64,000 nt of DNA from Crotophaga sulcirostris. Taxonomy: Eukaryota; Chordata; Aves; Cuculiformes; Crotophagidae. Positions 1-9,050 of the stretch are shown one piece after another. The stretch is taken from positions 1,808,783 to 1,872,782 of the forward strand of contig VYZB01000122.1 in the NCBI GenBank assembly GCA_013397455.1. The letters are read 5' to 3'. The notes below the pieces were generated by a model. The model made no database searches. It had not been told where the DNA came from and saw only the letters and a list, made by a program, of their open reading frames with translations. Position 1 is the stretch's first letter, and each line of letters starts with the position of its first letter. The position numbers were made by a program, and so were the translations under genes.

Positions 1-139
1 CTTGGAGATATTCAAAACAAAACTGGACACAGTCCTGAGTAACTTGCTTTGGTTAACCTTGCTTTGAGCAGGTGCTTGTGCTAGATCTTCAGAGATGCCT
101 TCTGATCTTGACCATCCTGTGACTCTGTAGTTCTGTGAC
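1..139 (+). mobile_element. CR1 LINE fragment, 3' end
   Basis: The stretch reads like the last part of a CR1 element: a 'cttggagatattcaaaac' block, then a tract resembling 'ctggacacagtcctg', then 'ctttgagcagg', ending near 'ctgtagttctgtgac'. The same blocks recur at 7190-7335. The element enters from outside the window, so its 5' limit is unknown. No coding potential remains. Confidence 0.8.
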
Positions 140-848
140 CTTGCTCCAAAGCCAGGAGAGGCTCCTAGGCTTGAGATGTCTGTGTTCAGAACAGGGAGGG
201 TAGTCAGGGGGAGAGTGTCACCACAGGTGTCTTAAAATGCTGTTCTGTAGCTATCTGGGAAGACTGAAAAAAGCATTTCTTTGAAATGGGTCTGAAGCAG
301 CTGTCGCTAACTCAGAATGCCATTGGTGTCCAAGCTTCCTCCCTGCTAAAGTTTCTTGGCTGCACAGATGAGTGACTTTGGGTCAGAAGTGTCAGGAAGC
401 ATGAGATACTGAGTTACCTTTGGCTTGCTTGGGGCACACTACCACTGACTAGTAATCCTTTTTTTGTCATGGGCTACCTATGCCTCTGCCTAAGGGACAA
501 GTCTGTCTCTGCTGCTACCTCAAGGACTTTCTTGAAGAAGCAGTAAGGGTGGGTTTCTGTGTAAAGAAGCATGGTCTTGCTGCAACAGGCTAAGTAGAGC
601 AAGAGGACTGGGTCCTCTTGGTAATCTGAGACTCTGTTAACATTTTGGTTGTTGTCTAATACCTTGGAGAGTAGAATAAGAAGAGGTCTGGAAGTCCAGG
701 CTTTAGTACAGACATAGAAAGATGGTCCAGGTCTTTGAAATGAGAGGCTCCAGTTAGAGAGAGGCACGCCAGAAAGGATTAGAGGGCTGAGGGAAGTTCC
801 CTCAGGGACCTTTTTATTATAATGAGAGGGCTTTGCATGGAGGTGTAC
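140..848. other. upstream flank of the kinase gene
   Basis: I see no gene or recognisable repeat here. A long open frame on the - strand runs from 1064 down to 474, but it covers the kinase start on the opposite strand and resembles no protein I know. Confidence 0.5.
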
Positions 849-858
849 TATATAAAAG
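849..858 (+). promoter_or_regulatory. putative TATA box of the SBK-family kinase
   Basis: A TATATAAAAG match lies about 160 bases before the kinase start codon, which would put transcription start near 880. Short upstream open frames beginning at ATGs 915 and 925 would sit in the leader if it is not spliced. The motif is a good consensus match, but its use is inferred. Confidence 0.5.
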
Positions 859-1018
859 CACCAGTTCAACTCTAGCATAGCTGTGAGAGTGCTCAAGCTC
901 CAAGTGGCGGAAACATGTCCTGCCATGGCACGAATTGCATGGTGTGTCTGATCTGCTTTTCTCTGTGCATTTTCTGATGTTCCTGACTGTGGCTGTGGTG
1001 TTTCTGCAGCACGCAGCA

Positions 1019-1199
1019 ATGGCTGAGAGCTCAACTGCACCTGCAGCAAGGACAGCGGCACCAACCAAGCTAGACGAGCTCCTGGAGATCACAGCTCAAA
1101 GCCTGGTGCGCACCGAGGTGTCCGAGCACTATGAGGTTATTCGGGAGCTGGGAAGGGGCAAGTATGGCCACGTGATGCTAGTGACCCACAGGCAGAGAG
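1019..1199 (+). CDS. SBK-family kinase coding exon 1
   Basis: Encodes residues 1-60, including the glycine-rich loop. It ends one base into codon 61 at the donor gtaagg. An acceptor-like ttctgcag lies just upstream at 1002-1009, so the exon may begin at 1010 after a spliced leader. Confidence 0.85.
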
Positions 1200-2985
1200 G
1201 TAAGGAACCGACTGCACCCTATGAGCTACTGTGCTTTGACTCCTCTGCACTCGCCAGGGCACTGGGTGGGCTGGTGGCTCCTTTGGGCTAGGCAGCAGGC
1301 ATGGTGGAAGGTCACCAGGGAGAGAGGTGAGACAGGGACCTGCCCAGCCAGCGATCATCCCATTGCATCTAACCATGGAGCAAGTGATGCCAGGGGACAG
1401 CCAAGGATATCAGGCAAGGTTACAGTGATGAGGCAGGTCCAAGGTCAAGTCAGGAACTCAGCCCACAAGTCAGGATCAGTAGGGTTCATGGCTAGGCACC
1501 AACATGGATGTGATATAGTGGGAAACCAGCGCTCCCACCACACAACTCAGACTGGGAGAGAAACCGCAAGCCTGAACATAAATAGTGCCCTCAGGCCCGT
1601 GGACAGAGGGTACGAGTGGAGGTCCTAGGTGGAGTTGGCCAAGGCCATTAAGGCCTATAAGTACCCACAGGGCAGTGACATTACTTTTCCCCAGTAGTCC
1701 CAGCTCAGACTGCTGGCTCCAGGTAGACTGCATTTCCATTCCTCTGCCTAGTGCTCCTGTGCATGCACTGGCCGGCTTAAAACTCACACCAGCAGCAGTG
1801 TCTGCTCCCAGATCTGGTGTCCACAGGATATATCCATACAAAGTGTCAGGACAGAGACCTCTCCACAGCAGTGAGTGTCTGGACCCACAGCTTCTCAGTG
1901 CCCTCTTTGTTTGACCTTGGTGTGAGTGACTTGCAGGAGAGTCTAACCCACTCTTCCCCATCCCCAGGGACTCCTATGGCTCTCAAGCTGCTACCCAAAG
2001 CCAGTACCAAGCTGCACACCTTCCTGTATGAATATTGCGTGGCGCTCTCCCTTGCCACCCACCCTGCCATCATCAGCATGTTTGGAATTGCCATTGAGTC
2101 CAGCCAGTATTATGGCTTCCTCTATGAACCTGCACTGCACAAAGACCTCATCTCTATCATCAAACCCCGAGTGAGTGCTACTGTAAGGCCAAGGGGGCCG
2201 AGACTGTACTGTACAGGCTTGCTGGGTCAGAGGGAGGGAGATAAAGGCTGTGGGTCTCTCATCTCTGGGGTCTACAGCATTGAAGCAGCTTCATGCTTGC
2301 AAGTGTGGAAATGCAAAGGTCTTCCCCAGCGCAGAGCACGCAGGTGAGAGGCCAGCTGGCAGGGCTGCCAAGATGCCCTGCATGTACTGTACCGCCTGTC
2401 TGTCTCCCTGTACAGGATGGGATCCCTGAGCCAGCCGCTAAGCAGTGTGCCAAGCAGCTCGTGAGTGCCCTGGAGTTCATCCACAGCCGGGGGCTCGTGT
2501 ACCGTGATGTCAAACCTGAGAATGTGCTACTCTTCGACCCCGAGTGCCGGCGCATCAAACTGACCGACTTTGGGCTTACGCGGCCCAAGGGTACCAAGCT
2601 CAAGCTGGTGGCTGGGGTAATCCCCTACACTGCCCCCGAGCTCAGCAACACTGCTGACAACCAGGGGGTGCCCATCGACACCAGCATGGATGCCTGGGCC
2701 TTTGGTGTGCTGCTTTTCTGCCTGCTGACTGGCTACTTCCCCTGGGAGCAAAGCCTGCCCAATGACCCTTTCTTTGAGGACTTCATGCTGTGGCAGGAAA
2801 CAGGTCTGGAGGAGGACCTGCCCCACCACTGGAAACGTCTGACTGCTGAGGCTGCCCAGATGCTACGGAGCCTACTGGCCCTAGATCCCACCAAACGTGG
2901 CTCTGTCGGTGGGGCACTGCGCTATGTCAATTGCCCTTGGCGACTGGAGGGCAGGCGCAGCGAGGAGGCCGCAGTGAAGCCATAG
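1019..2985 (+). CDS. SBK-family serine/threonine protein kinase (3 coding exons)
   Basis: Joining 1019-1199, 1968-2170 and 2416-2985 keeps frame across GT-AG introns and gives 317 aa. Kinase motifs appear in order: glycine loop GRGKYGHV (45-52), ALK lysine K67, a candidate helix-C glutamate E82, catalytic YRDVKPEN (157-164), DFG (179-181), TAPE (200-203) and DAWAFG (220-225). The ECRRIKLTDFG stretch, the IPYTAPE block and the LTGYFPWE block are typical of the SBK1/SBK2/SBK3 (SH3-binding-domain kinase) family. Family members are about 350-420 aa, so this one is short, and its C-tail ends soon after the kinase domain. All catalytic residues are present, so activity is expected; the substrate is unknown. 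The usual HRD is YRD, as in some active AGC kinases. The start was chosen because it has a G at -3 and +4 and leads straight into the conserved domain. Which SBK paralogue this is cannot be settled, so no symbol is given. Confidence 0.88.
1200..1967 (+). other. kinase intron 1
   Basis: Bounded by gtaagg and ccccag. The segment 1400-1600 shares loosely matching word order with 19150-19340 and may be an old unclassified repeat. Nothing else is recognised. Confidence 0.6.
1968..2170 (+). CDS. SBK-family kinase coding exon 2
   Basis: Encodes residues 61-128, with the ATP-anchoring lysine (K67) and helix C. The first codon is completed by the last base of exon 1. It ends in phase 0 at gtgagt. Confidence 0.85.
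2416..2985 (+). CDS. SBK-family kinase coding exon 3
   Basis: Encodes residues 129-317 with the catalytic loop, DFG, APE and C-lobe, ending in TAG at 2983-2985. The exon is GC-rich relative to flanking DNA. The acceptor is tgtacag. Confidence 0.9.
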   Translation, partial: DGIPEPAAKQCAKQLVSALEFIHSRGLVYRDVKPENVLLFDPECRRIKLTDFGLTRPKGTKLKLVAGVIPYTAPELSNTADNQGVPIDTSMDAWAFGVLLFCLLTGYFPWEQSLPNDPFFEDFMLWQETGLEEDLPHHWKRLTAEAAQMLRSLLALDPTKRGSVGGALRYVNCPWRLEGRRSEEAAVKP

Positions 2986-3405
2986 AGCCTGCTCTCCATG
3001 GGGGAGGGAAGGCAGGTCTCACCCTGCAAGAGGCTTTGGGGTCTGGGGCATCGTGCTGGCCCAGATACAAGTGGTCATGGTGACCCACGGAGCAACTTCT
3101 CCGCAGCACTACCCTTGCCACCACAGAGCCAGGCTCCTTCCCTCGCTGATGGTCCTCACCCCATGGCTCAGTGCTGCCCTGTTCAACCTCCTTGTGCTTC
3201 CTCAGGCCCTGAAAACTTCACCTTTCTCTTGGAAATGACTGTTCTGTGTCTGAAGCACCCACACACTTCCTGACCACAGGGACTCCAAGGTGGTTTCTAC
3301 GGGCCACAGCATCTGCCTTGTTCTCAAAATAGAAGAAAATATGTGGTTTTGTGTTTCTATATATGGTTCTTTTACCCTTATAATAAAATGGCTGTGGGGC
3401 CGGCT
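2986..3405 (+). other. 3' UTR of the kinase gene
   Basis: Runs from the stop codon to just past the polyadenylation signal. The exact cleavage point is not determined. An antisense open frame (3218-3802) is treated as chance. Confidence 0.55.
3382..3387 (+). terminator. polyadenylation signal of the kinase gene
   Basis: AATAAA about 400 bases after the stop codon, followed by a GT-rich stretch (ggcttgttgtggg) that fits a downstream element. Confidence 0.7.
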
Positions 3406-3409
3406 TGTT

Positions 3410-5435
3410 GTGGGAGAACAGGCGCATGACAAAACCTGTGGCCACCTCAGAACAACCTGTGTGAGGCAAGGAGCATCCCTGGATGCTTCTTGAGCCTCCT
3501 TCAGGACCCTTGAAGGGTGGCTTCAGGTGTGTGAGGTGGAGTGGCTGGGGACCTTCCAGCATGTGCCTGTGTACAGTAACTGACAACAGTGAGAGTGCCA
3601 AAAAGGTGGTGGGAGCTGTGGAGGTGGTGTATGAAGAGAGCCATAGGGAACCACACATTCTAACTTGCTGATTGCTGTGCATTCCTTCCCATTTCCTTGA
3701 GTTCAGGACCAGGTGACAGATGGGCATTTCTCCATGGAGGATTGCTAGCAGCAGGAGCCTTGGTGTCAGTTCGCACAAGTTTCCTGCTCTAGTTCCTTTC
3801 ACTCAGCAAAATGGCCTTTGCAAACGCTGTTAGTCCTACTAAAGCACAACTCGCCCCTCTCCTGCCTTAAGTTGCTTACATGCAAGTGGAAAGGTGAGCT
3901 CACTGCCATGGACATCCACACGTATTATTCACTGAGAAGACAGCAGCACTGTGATTGGCCTGGGCATCACTGGGGAAGGCTAACAGAGGACCTGGAACCA
4001 TAAGTCACACATAAATTTATCTATACAAATACCCCCAGAAAAATTCACCTAGTAATACTTCCCAGCAATCCTATACGTTTGCCTTGCTCTCATTCCTAAT
4101 CTTTCTCCAGACCAACCACAACCTCCTCATAGAGCCAGACCCTCTCTGTACAAGCCTACACTACCAACTCCACTACCCTGCTCCTACTCTCCTTAAATCC
4201 CAAGGAACCATTTCAAAGACTATCCAATACCAGCCCAAGCACACCTGTTCTCTTGTACTGCCTTCAGGTCCAAAGAGAATGGCTAGAAGACCTACCTTCT
4301 CCCATTTCCTGTCATCATTTTAACCATCCTCAGCAACACGCCTCTCCCAGTCCCTCAACGTCCTTCTAGATGCACATTTTAATAATGGAAAGAGATAGGA
4401 AGGAGAAAATTAGAGATTAGAAAAGTTAGAATCACGACTTACTTTGTTACCTCTTTCCAGTCCCCCGGATTATGCTGCTGGTAATACCTTCCACCTCTTA
4501 ACATGATCCTGTTGCTGGAAACATGCCCAGCTAAGTTTCCTTTCTCAATGACTCTGTAACTTCTAAAAATGCAATGCTCCAGCACCATACTTTCTAGTAT
4601 CCAAGCTTTTCTTTCACCTCAACTCCTTTCCTCTACACACTTTTCTGTAGTTACCCAGCCTCTAGCTCTCTTTTTCCAGCTTCTTCTCATGCACTGGCAT
4701 TTTACCATTACTTAGCTTCCCCACTAATTATCCCTTTCTACCACCCATCACCTTCTAAACATCTTTCATTAATTCCTCTGTTGGTGACATCATCTTCACA
4801 GTACTTTTCCTGCTCCCTACATTGTTTTTGCTTTGTGTCTTCCATCAAACTCCCCACCCTACCTTATCAATCAACATCGTGTTCACTCTGTTCAAGATAT
4901 CATTTTCTTCTGCTCACTTCCATCTCTTAGAATCTTTCATTACCCGAAGAGTGTAATAAATACTGCTCAGATTTGTTTTTAACTCCTCTCTGATTACTGT
5001 AGGAATAGCAGAGGAATGTAAACGTCTCAACACAATTCCTGTATGGAAAAGTCCTAAGAACAAGGGATCCATAGTCCAGGTAGCTGACAGGTCTCCAGTG
5101 AAAAATAATGGAAAATCTGATACAGGTGCTTGCTAATAGAAAAGTAAAGAACAGGAACATGGTTGTGTGGAATATGACACTCAGTGTTCTATTTGATAAT
5201 AAAGTTGTGTTTAATGAAGTAAATCCATAGTATTATAGTAGAAAATTTTTGTGAGGCATGACCTATTGATATAAAGAAAATTACAATATGCTGCATTGAT
5301 TAAGAGGATGTACTATGCAAAATCAATAAAGCATACAGTAATTGAATTGAGAGCTTTCAATGGACCGAAGAAATAATTGTAAGCTGGGAATGCTCTTTGG
5401 TTATTTTGATTGTTTTCTGAAGGGATCAATAATTG
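3410..5435. other. intergenic; strand-asymmetric pyrimidine-rich tract at about 4080-4930
   Basis: No gene is seen. From about 4080 to 4930 the + strand is strikingly rich in C and T with few G, then becomes purine- and A-rich beyond about 5000. No simple repeat unit is visible. Confidence 0.5.
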
Positions 5436-5439
5436 AATG

Positions 5440-5990
5440 AAAGCTAGTCAATATTTCCATCCATGATTTGAAGGCAAAACCAAAACCAATGTAGGTACAA
5501 CCCTGCAGATGACACAAACATGAATAGAGTGATAAACAGCAAGAGGAACAGGCCACTCAAAGAGATTTGGATAACTTGGTGAGTTAGGTGTATTCAAACA
5601 AAATACGTTTTCTTACAGGTAGGAGAAATGTATTCAGGTAGAAACACATAGGAATAAAAGCCATCCTTACAAAAAGACTCCTGAAAAAACAGAAGATAGA
5701 TAAGATCGTGTGAGTTCTCATTGTGTTATTCTGCCAAAAAAAGTTAATGAACTCCTTGCAGAGCTAAAGAGAGGCACATTTGAGATGGTCAAATATCCAG
5801 TAAAAGCAGGTAACAAGATTTCTGTTAGCCTAAATAGGAATGTGGAAAGTATGAGGAAGTGATCGGCATTTGACATCTCACAGGGCACTCCTGGGGATGG
5901 CACCACATTTAAAGGGAAGGTGGAAACCTATAGACAGCTCAGAAAAGAGCCATGGTGCGACTGTGGTTTAAGGTTGTAAGAAAGTTATAA
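5440..5990 (+). mobile_element. degenerate ancient CR1/L3-type LINE fragment
   Basis: The order of words matches the reverse-transcriptase to C-terminal part of old reptile-type CR1 elements: a block like 'atccatgatttgaagg', then 'cagatgacacaaa', then 'gatttggataacttggt', and later 'cagctcagaaaagagcc'. Many indels and stops remove any coding ability. It is much more diverged than the other CR1 copies here. Family-level assignment is from memory of the consensus. Confidence 0.55.
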
Positions 5991-6189
5991 ATAAAGTAGT
6001 CAGCTAAACTATCTAAAATAGGATGACTGAACAATGATTTGGTTATGATATAGAATCCTGGGAAGAAAATACCTACTACTAATGACCTATTTTAATTTGA
6101 GAAATGTCCAAAAGCCACCATGAAAGGTTGAAGCCAAGCACATTCAAGTAAACCTCAACATTGCAATAGTGAGGGCTCTTGCCTACTGA

Positions 6190-6270
6190 AAGAAACTGTC
6201 AAAAGAGGAGAGGCTGAGAGAGCTGGGACTGTTTTAGGCTGCAGAAGAGAAAGGTCAGGTTGGATCTTAT
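6190..6270 (+). mobile_element. outer CR1 element, left part
   Basis: Resembles the CR1 region 'aggctgagagagctggg...agagaaagg'. The element breaks off near 'ggatctta' and appears to resume at about 7027, so it was interrupted by the CR1 at 6285-7025. Confidence 0.65.
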
Positions 6271-6284
6271 ACTTCTTTATACTT

Positions 6285-7025
6285 CTGTGCACAAGTACAA
6301 GCTGGAGAGCGGCCCTGCAGAAAGGGGTCTGGGGGTGCTGATCAACAGCAGGCTCAATATGAGTCAGCAGTGTGTCCTGGCAGTCAAGAGGGCAAATCAT
6401 ATCCTGGGAGGTATCAAACACAGCAGAACCAGTCAAAGGAAGTGATTAGTCTACTGCTTTCAGCATTGGTGTGGCCTCACCTTGCATACTGCGTGCAGTT
6501 CTGGGACACACGATTTAAGAACAATGTTATGGTACTTGCATGCATCCAGATGAGGGAAGCAAAGCTGATGAAAAGGCTGGAAGGAATGTCTTATGAGGAG
6601 CAGCTGAGGGCTGTGGGTTTATCTAGCTTGGAGTAAAAGAAGCTGAAGGGCAAAGTCATTGCTCTCTACAGCTTCCTGAGGAGAGGAAACAGAGAGGGAA
6701 GTGCTGATCTCCCAGGGATCCGGTGCTGGGACGCATAGGGGTGGTTCAAGGCTGCACCAGGGGAGGTTTAGACTAGACATTAGGAAGCATTTCTTTAACC
6801 AGAGAGTGGTCAAACAGTGTAACAAGTTTCCTAGACAGGTGGTCAATGCCCCAAGCCTTTCAGTGTTTAAAAGGGATTTGGACGATGCTGTTAGCAACAT
6901 GCTTTAAGTTTTCTTCAGCCCAGAGTGGTCAGGCAGTTGGACTAGATGATTGTTGTTGATCTCTTCTGACTGAAATATTCTATTCTATTCTATTCTATTC
7001 TATTCTATTCTATTCTATTCTATTC
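6285..7025 (+). mobile_element. inner CR1 LINE insertion with pentamer tail
   Basis: A 5'-truncated CR1 in + orientation. Translated pieces give the CR1 reverse-transcriptase C-terminus in pieces broken by stops and frame shifts: an LGVLINSRLNMSQQCVLA-type stretch near 6330, LVWPHLAYCVQFWD near 6470, and GRFRLDIRKHFFNQRVVKQ near 6760. The 3' end passes through 'ttggactagatgatt' into the (TATTC) tail. The reading frames are not functional. Confidence 0.85.
6976..7025 (+). repeat. (TATTC)10 microsatellite
   Basis: Ten perfect copies of TATTC. It lies exactly at the 3' end of the inner CR1 and so is best read as an expanded CR1 tail. Confidence 0.95.
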
Positions 7026-7026
7026 T

Positions 7027-7335
7027 ATATGTGTAAATAATCAATGGAAGGATAAGAAAAAGCCAGAGTCTTTGCAGTGGTACTGGGTGACAGGGCAAGA
7101 GGCAATGTGCACAAATTAAAACACATGAAATTCCATTTAAACATAAGAAAAATGGCTTTGTGGTGATGGTGGCCAAACGCTGGAACATTGGTTGTGGTGC
7201 CTCTGTCTTTGGAGACATTCAAAAGCTGATTGGACAAGGCCCTGGTCAACCTGCTCTAGCTGTCTCTGTTTTGAGCAGGAGCTTGGGCCAGGCAAACTCC
7301 AGAGGTCCTGTCCACCATCAAGCATGCTGTGATTG
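7027..7335 (+). mobile_element. outer CR1 element, right part (3' end)
   Basis: Begins 'tatatgtgtaaata', then 'gtgacagggcaagaggcaatg', 'catgaaattccattt', 'gtggccaaacgctggaaca' and 'ggagacattcaaaagctgattgg', the normal order of a CR1 3' half. It continues the fragment that stops at about 6270. Confidence 0.75.
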
Positions 7336-8130
7336 TGTGATGCTTTCCATTTTGAGGACGCTCTATGTTGCAGCTGTAGATGTGTGGGATTCCCATCTCT
7401 CTGCTTTGGAACTGCTCACTATGGGAGGCAGTAGTCTCAGCAGAGTTGGGCACAAGATGTAAAACTGGCTTGATGAGAAAGGACTAGCAAGATTTCAGGG
7501 TTTATTCCAAATTAAGGCAAATCTGAAGTGGTGGAACACTGGCACCTCTGGGGAAGCAGATCAAACTGTCCAGTTCCATCAGGACCAAGGCTGTTTTTTG
7601 CAGGATCAGTGCTGCCTGACAAAGATGATGTGACAGAGGCTATTGGCAGTGAGCAGTGGTGATGACCAGGATTGTTTCTCTGTCTCCTTTATCACAGAGC
7701 CTCTGAGACTTTGGCAGAAGGGGTTTCTGGTGTCAGAAAGTTGTACAGTATGTGGCTAAGTGGTGAAGTCACCCCTGTGATGGCATTGTGCTCTTGGTGG
7801 TGGTATAGACAGGGTTACAATGAAGCAAGCACAGCAGTGATCAGAGACAAAAGCCCTGCCCTGAGCCAAGTGCCCAGCCTGAGCTCTTTCTCTTAGTGAC
7901 TTAATCATCATCATCATTGCAGCTGGATTCCTTAAATCAATGAATAAACAGACCTGTTGAAGCCTATCCCCAGGGGATCTGAAAAAAGATCTGCTTGTCC
8001 CCATCACCCCTGCAGCAGCTGCTGGGAGAGGCTGAATGGAATGGAGCTGCGTGCAAACACGCTGGCCCTTTGCACACGCAGCCCCTGGCTGCAGAAGAGC
8101 TGGCCAGGTGCCCAGCACTGTAAAGGGCAA

Positions 8131-8308
8131 CACTTCAGCTAATGTAGGCACAAGGTATGGGGCAGATCTGGTATCATCCCCAAAGAGGCATCAGGTGGCT
8201 CCAAAGGGAAGGGAAAGACATGGCAGTTCACTCCTCTCAGGGATGGAATGAAGAGATAAATTGGGTAATTACAGAGCTCACTGCACTATGTGAGTTCTTG
8301 CTGCAGTG
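8131..8308 (+). repeat. tandem duplication, copy 1 (uninterrupted)
   Basis: A unit of about 179 bases. It contains 'aatgtaggcacaaggtatg' at 8141 and 'tggaatgaagag' at 8244. It recurs at 8310-8398 plus 8966-9050 with scattered substitutions, so it preserves the empty-site arrangement of copy 2. Confidence 0.8.
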
Positions 8309-8309
8309 A

Positions 8310-9050
8310 AATTTTGGCTAATGTAGGCACAAGGTATGAGGTGGATCTGGTGTTATGCCCAAAGAGGCATCAAGTGGCTCCAAAGTGGAGGGAAATATCA
8401 TCCCCCTATACTCGGCACTGATCAGGCCTCACCTTGAGTACTGTGTGCGGTTCTGGGCCGCTCAGTCTGAGAAAGATGTCAAGACACTGGAATGTGTCCA
8501 GAGAAGAGCAATGAAGATGGTGAAGGGGCTGGAGCACAAGCCCTACGGGGTGCGACTGAGGGAGCTGGAGCTGTTTAGCCTGAAAAAGAGGAGGCTCAGG
8601 GGAGACCTTATTGCTCTCTACAACTACCTAAAAGGAGGTTGTAGTCAGGCAGGGGTTGGTCTGTTCTCTCAGGTGATCAGCGACAGAACTAGAGGACATG
8701 GACTCAAGCTTTGTCAGGGAAAGTTTAGGTTTGATATTAGGAAAAAGTTCTTCACTGAAAGGGTGATTGGCCATTGGAATGTGCTGCCCAGGGAGGTGGA
8801 GGAGTTGCCGACCCTGGAGGTGTTTAAGAGGAGATTGGATGAGGCACTCAGTGCCATGGTTTAGATGATGAGTTGATGTTAGTATTGGATTATTGGTTGA
8901 ACTCGGTGATCTCAGAGGTCCTTTCCAACCTTGTAATACTGTGATATTGTGATACTGTGAAATATGCAATACTTCACTCCTCTTCAGAATGGAATGAAGA
9001 GGTCAGTTGGGTAATTACAGATCTCATCGCGCTATGTGAGTTCTGGCTGC
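8310..9050 (+). repeat. tandem duplication, copy 2 (split by a CR1)
   Basis: The left part is 8310-8398 and the right part is 8966-9050. Once the 567 intervening bases are removed the spacing of shared words equals that of copy 1. Confidence 0.8.
8399..8965 (+). mobile_element. CR1 LINE insertion with 7-bp target-site duplication
   Basis: The insert of 567 bases is flanked by GAAATAT at 8392-8398 and 8959-8965. An open frame from 8355 to 8864 (its first codons from host DNA) encodes the C-terminal part of the CR1 pol protein without a stop. It includes [33 protein letters not shown] and [10 protein letters not shown] blocks. The 3' tail is a degenerate octamer run (gtgatatt, gtgatact). The element is 5'-truncated and cannot move alone. 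Confidence 0.9.

Noticed and set aside
474..1064. 196-codon open frame on the - strand
   Set aside because: It lies antisense to the kinase promoter and first exon, resembles no protein I know, and the + strand gene explains the conserved sequence.
3218..3802. 194-codon open frame on the - strand
   Set aside because: It overlaps the kinase 3' UTR and polyadenylation region, with no recognisable domain; most likely chance.
6976..7025. CRISPR-like or functional tandem array
   Set aside because: It is a simple pentamer run at a CR1 3' end with no spacers, in a vertebrate genome.
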